A DNA stretch of 64,000 bases from Opitutus terrae PB90-1 (GCF_000019965.1 NC_010571.1:2427001-2491000), one strand, 5' to 3'; shown: positions 16,236 through 27,137, numbered from the stretch's first letter. The notes: generated from the sequence alone by a model not told the origin. Made by a program: numbers and translations.

Positions 16236-17194
16236 CGGGTGGTGTCCAAAGCTTGGAGCGTGTCGCAAATCGCCTCTGCGATCGGAAGGCCGACCGGCTG
16301 TTGTAGCCAGCCCCATTCACCCGACGGATTGATTTCAATGAAATACCATTCGCCTCGAGATTCGATAAGGTCGATGGCCCCGAAAACGAGCCCCGCATTC
16401 TGCACGAATTTAAGGCACATCCCCGCGATCTCTGCGGGAAGCTCAATAGGGACGAATTGCACCGCCGCTTTGCTAACCCGCCAATCGATGCCGTCTTGGG
16501 GTGGGTAACATACTTTCACCGCGAAAATTTTCGTCCCGACGATGGTGACCCGGTAATCGACCTTTGGGATCAGCGCTTCTTGGAAGATCGTCGGAGCCTG
16601 CCGTAACGCTGCCGCGTCATTAAGGTGACCTGATTCCACGAGACTGGTGAAGACGAAGCGGTCACGATCAATCCCTTCCAAGAGTGGAGCATAGAGAGCC
16701 TTAGCCGCGAGACCCGCGTGGTGTTCGCGGCGAAAGTTTTTTATAGCAGACGGTGAGTTTGAAACGATGGTGTCGGGGATCGTGAATCCAATTCGACGGG
16801 CCAGCGAAAGCTGACGAATCTTGTTTTCGAACAGTGAGGCAGGTGTGAGTGGGTTCATCCAGCCATCGCTGATCGCTACCTCCAGCGCCTCGATCCAAAC
16901 CATCCATTGTTCGACGACGAATTTCTCCTCATCTGGTGCGGGGCGTTCCGGCGTCGGCACTTCATCAAAAGCATGGCCCGGGCGCCGATGCCATACTGCT
17001 CCAATGTCCGATGACTTTACGGAAGAGCCATTGCGATCTATCGTCACCGAGGGCGCAGGTGAGAGCCGAAAGCTGCACTCACCCGTTCGCAGATCTTCGG
17101 TGTTCACCCGGACGTATGCAGCCCCTCGCCGTCTCAGCTCTCGCACGACAAAATCAGCTGAAACGTCCTGCTTGTTGGTCAGGATGAGAATCAC
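16232..17194 (-). CDS. MvdD-like ATP-grasp peptide ligase (graspetide-type)
   Basis: 320 residues. The N-terminus MILILTNKQDVSADFVVREL...RVNTEDL and the VWHRRPG segment match the ATP-grasp enzymes that form side-chain ester or amide links in microviridin-type peptides. The ATP-grasp core is complete: FENKIRQLSLARRIGFTIPDT, a lysine in GLAAKAL, VDYRVTIVGTKIFAVKV, and the metal-binding end AIDLIESRGEWYFIEINPSGEWGW. These enzymes use ATP to activate Asp/Glu carboxylates for attack by Ser/Thr/Lys. It lies 7 bases after a 74-residue candidate precursor and overlaps the membrane-protein gene, giving a three-gene operon. Enzyme class is well supported; the substrate is inferred from context. Confidence 0.88.
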   Translation of the reverse strand: MILILTNKQDVSADFVVRELRRRGAAYVRVNTEDLRTGECSFRLSPAPSVTIDRNGSSVKSSDIGAVWHRRPGHAFDEVPTPERPAPDEEKFVVEQWMVWIEALEVAISDGWMNPLTPASLFENKIRQLSLARRIGFTIPDTIVSNSPSAIKNFRREHHAGLAAKALYAPLLEGIDRDRFVFTSLVESGHLNDAAALRQAPTIFQEALIPKVDYRVTIVGTKIFAVKVCYPPQDGIDWRVSKAAVQFVPIELPAEIAGMCLKFVQNAGLVFGAIDLIESRGEWYFIEINPSGEWGWLQQPVGLPIAEAICDTLQALDTTR

Positions 17195-17201
17195 AACACA
17201 A

Positions 17202-17426
17202 TCAACGCCACATGCGGCGATCTTTCTGATCTTCGCCCTTCTCGATGTCGGCTTTTTTTGTCTTGGGTTCGACCAAGTGTGGGACTTCGATCAGGAGTGG
17301 ATTGCCCGGCAGATCAGACGCACGAAGCATGTCCACGTCGGAATCGAAGTAACTGGCTGACATCTTCGGAACACGACCTGGGGATTGGCAATCCTTAGCG
17401 TAGCGCAGGAGGAACGGGGTAGCCAT
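17202..17426 (-). CDS. Candidate graspetide precursor peptide
   Basis: 74 residues, first gene of the ATP-grasp operon. The N-terminus MATPFLLRYAKD resembles the PFFARFLE leader motif that microviridin ligases bind: Pro, Phe, the Arg at the same spacing and an aromatic residue after it coincide. Possible core regions are rich in donors and acceptors: SASYFDSDVD in the middle and the C-terminal KTKKADIEKGEDQ. No cleavage site can be fixed. The ATG at 17426 lacks a strong ribosome site, which is common in this genome. Precursor identity rests on gene order, size and the leader match. Confidence 0.65.
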   Translation of the reverse strand: MATPFLLRYAKDCQSPGRVPKMSASYFDSDVDMLRASDLPGNPLLIEVPHLVEPKTKKADIEKGEDQKDRRMWR

Positions 17427-17844
17427 ATATTGCGGTTGGTTGTAGTGCCGACCCTGATATTACCCGGTGTGCTGTGCCATGGGCAACCAAGAATGTCGGA
17501 TCGATACTCAAGGGCTGGGAGATCCTGAAGACGTTCGACCTCCTGAAGACGTCACGTCGGGGGGGCTGTAGCCCAGAGGGGGACCGTTGAAGCCCGTACA
17601 GCTCGATGAGACGGTGTTGTACGGAGCAAGAGTGCTACGTGAGCTTCGGGCGGACCCTGCGTCAGTCGATCAAACGGCGAAGATGCTTACCTACTTCGTT
17701 GTGGCCGTCAGCTCCAACCGGCCCGATTTCCACCAACACTTACGTCACCGAAACGCCGGCGCACACCCGGAGACAACTATGGCCACGTTGGCACTAGCCG
17801 TTGTCACTAACCGGATTCTGTTTCCTAACTCGCTGAGTATCAGC
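17427..17844. other. Gap between the peptide operon and tRNA-Val
   Basis: No gene with coding character; an open frame that runs on into the tRNA is spurious. A short direct repeat (cctgaagacgt) occurs around 17525-17550. The part at 17785-17810 duplicates the putative arm-type repeats found before the integrase. The region should contain the promoter of the leftward peptide operon, but no clear -10/-35 pair is evident. Confidence 0.4.
17785..17810. promoter_or_regulatory. Possible integrase arm-binding repeats, right end
   Basis: ACGTTGGCACTA and GTTGTCACTAA, same order and orientation as at 5752-5776, 35 bp inside the right attachment repeat. Together with the left copy this frames the element and suggests integrase or excisionase binding; not tested. 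Confidence 0.5.
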
Positions 17845-17876
17845 GATGGTGGACGCTCCCGGACTCGAACCGGGGA
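17845..17876. repeat. Right attachment repeat (att) of the integrative element
   Basis: Identical 32-bp copy of 5646-17876's left boundary sequence at 5646-5677. It covers the encoded CCA, the 3' acceptor strand and the T arm of tRNA-Val, so integration left the tRNA intact. Confidence 0.85.
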
Positions 17877-17923
17877 CCCCTAGTGTGTGATACTAGTGCT
17901 CTAACCAACTGAGCTAAGCGTCC
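17847..17923 (-). tRNA. tRNA-Val (anticodon CAC)
   Basis: Complete cloverleaf on the minus strand. The acceptor GGACGCT pairs with AGCGTCC, the D arm is AGCTCAGTTGGTTAGAGC, the anticodon stem CTAGT/ACTAG encloses loop ATCACAC with anticodon CAC (reads GTG), and the T arm is CCCGG-TTCGAGT-CCGGG. Discriminator A is followed by an encoded CCA. Its 3' end is the integration target of the adjoining element. Confidence 0.97.
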
Positions 17924-18458
17924 GTCAGGAACGCGAGAACGTGGAGTCCTCTCCGCCGCGAATCAATTCTGTTTTTTTGCCGAGTGATTCCGTCTCGGCG
18001 AACCGGCCAACGACACCTCGAGCTCACACCGGCCACGCTACGCGTTGAGGTTTTCCGCCCAGAACGACACCACTCGCAAGGTGACGCTGAAGGGGTGCAG
18101 GAGGGATCCAAGAAGGCAGCAAGAGGGCATCAAGAGGGACCGCCGGCTCGGACATCAACGAGTTGCACGAGCAACCGTGCGGATATACCCCAAAACGGCG
18201 ATTCGAGGAACGAACTCCGACGATCGGTTCGAGTGACCGCGATGACGCCAGCCGGCCGGGCTCAGCGAGCCCGGCTACAACAAACCCGCGACGAGGGCGT
18301 CGCGGCCCCATCCAAGACGCGGTGGCCGGCGTGGTCAGGGTGTCCCGCGGTGTGACACCGTGCGGCGCAGTCTGGCCCGGCTGATCCCGAAACCCGCCGG
18401 ATCACCGAGGGAATACCGCGCCGGCTTGCTGGCCCAAAATTTGCGACGAGGTTTCATC
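17924..18458. other. Gap upstream of clpB with intergenic repeats
   Basis: No gene seen. It contains a GCCGGGCT/AGCCCGGC hairpin (18255-18275) and a copy of the cgcgacgagggcgt repeat (18288-18301), both related to elements elsewhere in the window. The clpB promoter should lie near the 3' end of this gap; I could not identify a convincing heat-shock promoter or CIRCE element. Confidence 0.45.
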
Positions 18459-21077
<2,619 letters not shown>

Positions 21078-21113
21078 CGGTGGGCCGGCTGGCCGATTTT
21101 GCGGTTCGATGTA

Positions 21114-21162
21114 GCCGGGCTCGCTGAGCCCGGCGAAAGAGGCCGGGGTCGACGACCCCGGC
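21114..21162. terminator. Double hairpin between convergent genes
   Basis: Two GC-rich stems in tandem: GCCGGGCT/AGCCCGGC (21114-21133) and GCCGGGGTC/GACCCCGGC with a GAC loop (21142-21162). They sit between the ends of clpB and the leftward hydrolase and could act as a bidirectional terminator, though no T tract follows. The first stem belongs to the same repeat family as 18255-18275. Confidence 0.45.
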
Positions 21163-21195
21163 TACAGCGCTGGCGTTTGCGGTCAACCGTCCGCG

Positions 21196-22305
21196 CTACT
21201 CGCGTCGAAACGCCGCCAGCACCTGCTCGCAGGCGGCGAGTCCGGGCGCGCCGTTTTGATTCGTTGCCGCCAACAGCGCGAGGTCGCGTTCCGGTGCCAG
21301 CCACGTCACCGCGTACCACTGGCCGTTGCTGCCGTCGTGGTGCAGCACGCGTCCCGTCGCTGCGCGATCCGCGCCGCGGGCCCACGCGCGAGTGGAGACT
21401 TCCCAGCCACCGGCGTACGCCTCGCCGGCGGCGGGCGTGTGCAGCGCCGCGAAGGTTTCCGGCCGGAGCAGCGCGGCTTCGTGGTGCGGATTGGCCGCGT
21501 GGCCCCGCAGGTGGAGCGCGATGAACCGCGCCCAATCCGGGAGACTGAGGTGTGCGGTACCAGCCGGTCCGTAGAGCGGTGGTACCCGCCAGTCTGCGGC
21601 GAGCGACCCTGGCGCCACGGGCCGGCCGGAGCCGGCGTGGCCGCGCGGCTGATCGACCACCCCGGGCGTGCCCGGCGCGCCGAAGCCGCCGGTCGTGATG
21701 CCCAAGGGCCGCCACAGTCGCGCGCGCATCTGTTCCTCCCAAGGCTCACGGTTGATCCGCTCCAGCACGACTCCCGCGATGATGTACGCGACGTTCGAAT
21801 ATTCGTACGTCGCGCCGGGAGCAAAACGCGGCGCGGTCGCAAGGACGCGCCCGGTCAGCTCCAATCGCTGCCGGCGCAGCGACGCTTCGCGCAGCTGCAA
21901 AACGCGCCGCGTGCGACCGGGCGCGAGCGTGCGCCAGCTCGGATTGGGCGGCAGGCCGGCCCGGTGCGCCAGCACGTGCGCGAGCTGCACGTGTTGCCAG
22001 CCCGGATGCAGGCGCGGCAGGGTGGAGCCGAAGATCTCGGCCAGCGTCGTGTGCCAATCCAACCGACCTTGGTCCACCGTCAGTCCCACCAGCGTCGCGG
22101 TCATCGCCTTCGTGCACGAGCCGAGGTGAAACCGATCGTCGGGCGCGAGCCGCGCGGTGGAACCCCGGCGGCGCACCCCGGCGCAGCCGAGCATCGCGAT
22201 GTCGGGTCCATGCAGCAGCGCCGCAGCCAGACCCGGCACTCCGGTGCGTTCTACAATGCGCTGAAGTGTGCGATCCAGCCTGGAGGTTGCCGGGAGATCT
22301 GCCAT
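21196..22305 (-). CDS. Serine hydrolase of the class C beta-lactamase fold
   Basis: 369 residues. The fold of AmpC/penicillin-binding-type enzymes: nucleophile motif SCTK (SxxK, about residue 63), YSN (YxN) in GATYEYSNVAYI, and a third motif HDG in VLHHDGSNGQWY in place of KTG, as in many esterase/D-aminopeptidase relatives. No signal peptide is evident, so it is probably cytoplasmic. The substrate cannot be deduced; an esterase or peptidase is more likely than a beta-lactamase. It converges with clpB and stands alone. Confidence 0.85.
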   Translation of the reverse strand: MADLPATSRLDRTLQRIVERTGVPGLAAALLHGPDIAMLGCAGVRRRGSTARLAPDDRFHLGSCTKAMTATLVGLTVDQGRLDWHTTLAEIFGSTLPRLHPGWQHVQLAHVLAHRAGLPPNPSWRTLAPGRTRRVLQLREASLRRQRLELTGRVLATAPRFAPGATYEYSNVAYIIAGVVLERINREPWEEQMRARLWRPLGITTGGFGAPGTPGVVDQPRGHAGSGRPVAPGSLAADWRVPPLYGPAGTAHLSLPDWARFIALHLRGHAANPHHEAALLRPETFAALHTPAAGEAYAGGWEVSTRAWARGADRAATGRVLHHDGSNGQWYAVTWLAPERDLALLAATNQNGAPGLAACEQVLAAFRRE

Positions 22306-22474
22306 GGCGCCACAGGTAAGCCGGAACCCGGCGGCCGCAAATCCCCGCCACCGGCTGCGTGGACGAGGACCGCACCGGCTCTCATCGCGGCGGTCCCTGC
22401 GTGTTCAAAATCGTGTTACCTGACGCGTTTAGGGATTGCCAGTCGTAGCCGGGGTCGCCGAGATCGGCGTCGCT

Positions 22475-23572
22475 ATGCGCATCCTTTCCAGCTTGTTAGC
22501 ACTAGCCGCAGCGGCTGCGTCGACCATGTTTGCCGCCGAGCCCTCCATGATCGTGCTGAAGAACGGATCCCGGATCGTCGGCACCATCCAGAAAGAGGAA
22601 GCCGGCAAGGTGTACATCGACGCCGACCTGCTGGGACCGATCGTGATCGATGCCACGGCGCTCGCGCCCGCCGCTCCGGAGACCGTGACTCCGCCGCCTA
22701 CGATGCCGGAGCCAGTGGCACCCGTGGTGACCACCGCGACCCAGGCGCCGGCGGAGCTGCCGACGCACGCGGCGGCCAAGGTGGTTTGGAAGCGCATTTT
22801 TTCCATCAACGGTTCCTACAACTCCGCCGCCTACGTACAGGGCGCGGTGCCGGGCGCACCGGCTGAGTTGGACCTGACCGGGAAGGCTCTCGGGCTCTCC
22901 GGCACGCAGTCGATGGTGCAGTTCAACGGGATGATCCTCAGGGCCACCCCGACACTGGCCGTGTCACTGAGCGGCTCGTACGCTTATGCGAAGTACGAAC
23001 CCGCCGGAGCGGTGGTCGACAACTACAAGGGCGAGTTTCAGGTGACGCGGATGCTGTCGGACCGCCGCTACCTGCTCGCGCGCTCGAGCTACAAGGTCGA
23101 TCAGATTTCGCTGATCGATCGCTCGTTCGAACAGGTCATCGGTTACGGGTTCAAGCTGATCGACACCGACCGGACGAAGCTCGATGTGATCCCCGGCCTG
23201 TCGGAAGTAAACGAGGTGAAAGGTACCGAGTTCGACGATGAGTGGATCTTTTCGGCCGGTTTCCTGCAGCACCTTGAGTTCGCCTTCAACGAGCGCGTTT
23301 CGCTGAAGCAGCAGTTCAAGTATCGCATCGGTGTCACTGACACCGAGGTGTGGGCGATCAACTCCTACCTCGGGCTCGAGTCGCAACTCAGCGAACACGT
23401 GTCGCTGACCGTGGGTTTGACCTACACCTACGACAACACGCTTGGGCCGCTGCCACCATCGCTGGCGAATGGGCTGATCGCGAGCGGCGTGCCCGTGGAG
23501 ATCGTGCGCGCGCTCCGGCCTGGCGAAAAGGGCCAGCTCCAGCTCACCAGCGGACTGCAGTACAAGTGGTGA
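22475..23572 (+). CDS. DUF481-family outer-membrane protein
   Basis: 365 residues from ATG 22475, chosen because it begins a good signal peptide (MRILSSLLALAAAAASTMFA). After an N-terminal strand region with MIVLKNGSRIVGTIQKEE and a Pro-rich linker (about 65-95), the C-terminal part shows alternating strands typical of DUF481 beta-barrels (for example YLLARSSYKVDQISLIDRS and a final GLQYKW with C-terminal aromatic). Members are linked to salt or envelope stress in proteobacteria; here the function is unknown. Monocistronic. Confidence 0.85.
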   Translation: MRILSSLLALAAAAASTMFAAEPSMIVLKNGSRIVGTIQKEEAGKVYIDADLLGPIVIDATALAPAAPETVTPPPTMPEPVAPVVTTATQAPAELPTHAAAKVVWKRIFSINGSYNSAAYVQGAVPGAPAELDLTGKALGLSGTQSMVQFNGMILRATPTLAVSLSGSYAYAKYEPAGAVVDNYKGEFQVTRMLSDRRYLLARSSYKVDQISLIDRSFEQVIGYGFKLIDTDRTKLDVIPGLSEVNEVKGTEFDDEWIFSAGFLQHLEFAFNERVSLKQQFKYRIGVTDTEVWAINSYLGLESQLSEHVSLTVGLTYTYDNTLGPLPPSLANGLIASGVPVEIVRALRPGEKGQLQLTSGLQYKW

Positions 23573-23724
23573 GCAAGGGCTGAACCGACTTCTGCGGCTC
23601 GAACGAGGGCGCAGGCTTGCTGCGCCCCTGCTGCGCTGCTGTAGGCCCGGCCGGTGGCCGGGCGCCCACACACCGCGCGGGCCTACAACCCGCACGGTCG
23701 GGTCACACTCGGGTTTGATGCGCT
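23573..23724. repeat. GC-rich repeats between convergent genes
   Basis: Bases about 23600-23700 contain inverted GC-rich motifs (GGCCCGGCCGG/CCGGGCGCC, GCGCGGGCC and relatives) between the ends of the DUF481 and ParA genes. Probably bidirectional termination or a dispersed repeat. Confidence 0.4.
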
Positions 23725-24288
23725 CTAGAATGTGATGATCTCGAGCGCCACCTGCAGGATCTCCTCGCGGGCGGAGGAATCGAGCGCCTTCCAGCCGAGC
23801 ACGAGCGCGTGCTGGTAGCACTGGCGGCGGCTGACCTGATGCGTGAGCGCAGGCAGTCCGATCCGTTCGGCGAGCGGCCCGAGTTCCCTGGCCAGCAGCG
23901 TGTGCCGCTGGACCTGATTGAACAACAGCGCGGCCTTGTCGCGGTGATGGTGCTGGCGGATCACGCCGACGGTTCGCTGCGAGGTCCAGAGATCGGCCGG
24001 AGAGGGCGAACTCACCAGCACGACTTTGTCCGCCTGCGCGAGGCTTTCGTGCACTACTGCTGACTCCAGGTGAGGCGGGGTGTCGATGATCAGCGCATCG
24101 TAGGCTGCGTCGGGCTGCGCCAGTACGATCGAGGGTTTGGTCTCTTCGATCCACCGTGTCGCCGTCTGCTGAGGATCGCGATCCAGAAACGCGACGCGCC
24201 GGCCGGCGTCGGCCAGCGCGCAGCCGAGCAGGATCGAGAGCGTGGTCTTGCCCGCGCCGCCTTTGCCGTTGCAGAAGGTGATGACCAT
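23725..24288 (-). CDS. ParA-family ATPase (orphan)
   Basis: 187 residues from ATG 24288 (MVITFCNGKGGAGKTT); the frame continues upstream without support. The deviant Walker A KGGAGKTT with its signature lysine, the switch I-like FLDRDPQQTATRW and Walker B ALIIDTPPHLES are present. Short ParA/MinD-like proteins of this size partition plasmids or position cargo on the nucleoid or membrane. No ParB or parS is visible here; the neighbours on the same strand are two small membrane proteins, so its cargo is unknown. Confidence 0.87.
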   Translation of the reverse strand: MVITFCNGKGGAGKTTLSILLGCALADAGRRVAFLDRDPQQTATRWIEETKPSIVLAQPDAAYDALIIDTPPHLESAVVHESLAQADKVVLVSSPSPADLWTSQRTVGVIRQHHHRDKAALLFNQVQRHTLLARELGPLAERIGLPALTHQVSRRQCYQHALVLGWKALDSSAREEILQVALEIITF

Positions 24289-24407
24289 GGGAAGCGGATG
24301 ACCGCCGAACCTCACTCACGCAGCCCGCGCGACGCACGGCGCGCGCAGGCCAAAGAAAAAGGCCCGAAGCGCGAGCCTCGGGCCCGGGAAAACGAGCGTC
24401 GGGTAAC

Positions 24408-24599
24408 TCAGGCCGCGGGCGCGGCGGGCGTGGCCACGGCGACCGGGCGCTTGTCGGAGGCGAGCACCAGCAGGAAGCCGATGATCGGATCGAGCAGCAA
24501 GGAGGCGAGGAGGTAGCCCCAGAAGCCGAACTTGCGTTCACGACCGAGATACGCGACGAGACAGCAGATGCCGATGTAGAGAAGCGAGAGGACGAGCAT
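24408..24599 (-). CDS. Small two-helix membrane protein
   Basis: 63 residues, MLVLSLLYIGICCLVAYLGRERKFGFWGYLLASLLLDPIIGFLLVLAS plus an Ala/Pro-rich tail. Two transmembrane helices are joined by a basic loop (GRERKFGFWG), a pattern common in small bacterial envelope proteins. It starts 11 bases after the stop of the DUF697 gene, so the two probably form an operon. Specific function unknown. Confidence 0.7.
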   Translation of the reverse strand: MLVLSLLYIGICCLVAYLGRERKFGFWGYLLASLLLDPIIGFLLVLASDKRPVAVATPAAPAA

Positions 24600-24610
24600 G
24601 GGAGGAGTTG

Positions 24611-25105
24611 TTAGATTTTGACTGCGGCCACCTTTTTCATTCCGGCTTTCACCTCTTCGGTGAAACTGGCTTGAAAGTCTTTCGCGTTGAAGGTCAGGAG
24701 CGTGCCGCCCGACTCATAATGCCGGATGAACACCTGGCCGATCGCGTATGTGCAGCCGCCCGCGAGCACGGGCAGCGCCACGGCACCGACGAGCGAGCCG
24801 ACGCCGGGCAGCATCTTGAAGAAGATCCCGAAGGTACCGTGGGCGAGCATCCCCGGCGCCAGTCCGCCCACGAGTGAGGCCACGGCGGATTTGCCGACGT
24901 TCTCCGCAAACGGCACGCCATAGACGGACGAGATGTCGGCCAGCATCTTCAGCTGGACGCCGGTGACCGCGACCGCGTCCCAGATCGGAATCGGCAACGC
25001 GCCCGCGCCGGCGCCGAGCATTGTGCTGGTGAGAACGATACGATCCGCCGCGGTTTTGCGGCTGGTCGTCGGTTCGAGGGTCACGGTGGTGTCGGAGGCG
25101 CTCAT
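24611..25105 (-). CDS. DUF697-like membrane-associated protein
   Basis: 164 residues from ATG 25105 (MSASDTTVTLEP). The core is a glycine-rich amphipathic/hydrophobic domain (GALPIPIWDAVAVTGVQLKMLADISSVYGVPF, then VGGLAPGMLAHGTFGIFFKMLPGVGSLVGAVALPVLAGGCTYAIG), the hallmark of DUF697 proteins, which often accompany dynamin- or GTPase-like proteins. The C-terminus is a soluble basic helix. Upstream of and probably cotranscribed with a small membrane protein; function unknown. Confidence 0.75.
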   Translation of the reverse strand: MSASDTTVTLEPTTSRKTAADRIVLTSTMLGAGAGALPIPIWDAVAVTGVQLKMLADISSVYGVPFAENVGKSAVASLVGGLAPGMLAHGTFGIFFKMLPGVGSLVGAVALPVLAGGCTYAIGQVFIRHYESGGTLLTFNAKDFQASFTEEVKAGMKKVAAVKI

Positions 25106-25502
25106 AGTTGAAGAGGAGGGTTCGGGTGAAGAGGAGGAGGGTGCGGCGACACCATTGGCCGTGTCGAGTGATTCGGCAAGCTTGCTGCGCAACCGGCTGG
25201 AGTTCGACTTCCTCACCATAAATCGGTTAGGTGATCAGATTGCTGATCTGGTCGGAGGGTCAAGGGAAAATCCCGGGCGTATCCTGCCGGGTGCGTCATC
25301 GGCCCGTGGGGCCTGGATACAGCCGTGGTGGTGGCGTCGGGACAACGGCGAGGAACAATGCCGCGGTGCCGCGCGCGACCGGGACGTCCGGCGGGCGTCC
25401 GCAATCGTACGCGTCACCGGAAATTCGCTTGCTAAGTGCAGCGGCGCGTTGGATTCAAACGGCGCCCTGCGGGTCCCTGCCGGGCGCGCTCCAGCTCACT
25501 TC
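25106..25502. other. Divergent gap between the DUF697 and ABC transporter genes
   Basis: Frames through this stretch lack protein-like character. It presumably contains promoters in both directions; no distinct operator, repeat or RNA is recognised. Confidence 0.4.
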
Positions 25503-27137
25503 ATGGAATTTCTCCGTTTTCTTCAGCGCGAATCCGGTGCGATCGGCCGTCGGATCGCTCTCGTCACGCTGCTTGGCGGAGCGGTGAGCGGGCTGATGGT
25601 GACCATCATCCTCGGCGCGGCCTCGGCGGCGACGGCGCAAGGGGAGTCCTTCCGCTACCTGCTGTTGTTCCTCATCGCGCTCGTCGCGATGATGACCGCC
25701 AAACGCTACAGTCTGCGCCATACCGGCGAGCTGACGGAAGGCATCGTCGAGCGGCTGCGCTTGCGCGTCGCGGACAAGATTCGCCGGGCCGAGCTGCTGT
25801 TTTTCGAGTCCACCGGGCCCGCGCAGTTCACGACGCTGCTGACGAAAGAGACGCAGACGATCTCCTCCACCGTGTCGATGGCGATCAACGCCTCGGCTTC
25901 GGCCGTGATGCTGCTGGTGGCGTTTCTGTTCATCGCCTACCTGTCGGTCCCCGCGTTCCTGCTGACGCTCGGCGCCATGGCCACGGCGGTGATTGCCTAC
26001 CGCTGGAGTTTGAGTACCGCCGAGCCGCAGCTGCAGCAGACGCTCGAGATGGAGGTCGGCTTTTTCGGGCTGATCGAACACCTGCTGGATGGTTTCAAGG
26101 AGCTGAAGGTCGACGCGCGCAAGAACCGCGATCTGTTCGACAACCACCTGCGCCCGCTCGCCACGAAGGTCACGAACCTGAAGGTCGAAACGAACAACAG
26201 CTTCGTCACCACCACGCTGATCACCCACTCCGCGTTCTACGGGCTGCTTGGGGTGATCATCTTCCTGCTGCCGCGGTTCGCACAGGCCGAGGGCTCCGTG
26301 GTGATCAAGATCTCCACGGTGATCCTGTTCATTTTCGGCCCGATGGCCGAAGTGGTGGGCGTCGTGCCCTACATCGCCAAGGCCGCCGTCGCGATCCGCG
26401 CCATCGAGACGATGGAGTCGAAACTGGATGACGAGCTGAGCCACGTGCCGACGGTGAACTTCGCCGACGATCCCGCGCCGCTGCCGCTGCGCGAGATCGA
26501 GGTCCGCGATCTGGTGTTCTCCTACAAGAATCCGGATGGGACGCCCGGCTACACCGTCGGTCCGCTCAACGTCACGATTCCGCTGGGCGAGGTGTTGTTC
26601 ATCCAGGGCGGCAACGGCGGCGGCAAGTCGACGTTCCTCAAGCTGCTCACCGGATTGTACCAGCCGGCGGGCGGCGCGCTGTATCTCAACGGCCACCGGC
26701 TGCAGCCTTCGCAGTATCATCGCTACCGGAACATGTTTTCCGTGATCTTCACGGACTTTCATCTCTTCGACCGGTTGTACGGACTGCAAAACGTCGACGA
26801 GGACCGGCTGAACGAGCGGCTGCAGGAGATGGAGCTCGACGCCAAGACGAGCTATTACGAGGGCCGGTTCTCGACGCTCAACCTCTCCACCGGGCAGCGC
26901 AAGCGGCTGTCGCTGATCATCGCGCTGCTCGACGACAAGCCGATCCTGGTCTTCGACGAGTGGGCCGCGGATCAGGACCCGATTTTCCGCCGTCATTTCT
27001 ACGAGGTGATTCTCCCGGAGCTGAAGCGCCAGGGGAAGACGATCATCGCGGCGACCCACGACGACCGGTACTTCTCGGCGGCCGATCGCGTATTGAAGAT
27101 GGAATACGGCCGCTTCGTGAACGGCGCGCCGAAATAG
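25503..27137 (+). CDS. Cyclic-peptide-type ABC exporter (SyrD/PvdE-like)
   Basis: 544 residues from ATG 25503 (MEFLRFLQRESGAIG). One polypeptide carries a six-helix membrane domain (about 15-320) and an ATPase domain (about 340-544), as in SyrD/PvdE-type exporters of lipopeptides and siderophore precursors. Walker A is GGNGGGKST, the signature is LSTGQRKR and Walker B is PILVFDEWAADQDP followed by the switch His in ATHDDRYF; the GGNGGGKST and FDEWAADQDP forms are characteristic of this family. It lies about 3.8 kb upstream of the PKS/NRPS genes and is the likely exporter of their product, though it is separated from them by an SPFH gene and a binding-protein gene. Confidence 0.9.
   Translation: MEFLRFLQRESGAIGRRIALVTLLGGAVSGLMVTIILGAASAATAQGESFRYLLLFLIALVAMMTAKRYSLRHTGELTEGIVERLRLRVADKIRRAELLFFESTGPAQFTTLLTKETQTISSTVSMAINASASAVMLLVAFLFIAYLSVPAFLLTLGAMATAVIAYRWSLSTAEPQLQQTLEMEVGFFGLIEHLLDGFKELKVDARKNRDLFDNHLRPLATKVTNLKVETNNSFVTTTLITHSAFYGLLGVIIFLLPRFAQAEGSVVIKISTVILFIFGPMAEVVGVVPYIAKAAVAIRAIETMESKLDDELSHVPTVNFADDPAPLPLREIEVRDLVFSYKNPDGTPGYTVGPLNVTIPLGEVLFIQGGNGGGKSTFLKLLTGLYQPAGGALYLNGHRLQPSQYHRYRNMFSVIFTDFHLFDRLYGLQNVDEDRLNERLQEMELDAKTSYYEGRFSTLNLSTGQRKRLSLIIALLDDKPILVFDEWAADQDPIFRRHFYEVILPELKRQGKTIIAATHDDRYFSAADRVLKMEYGRFVNGAPK

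Noticed and set aside
17587-17883. Open frame running into tRNA-Val
   Set aside because: It ends inside the tRNA and repeats att and arm-site sequence; not coding.
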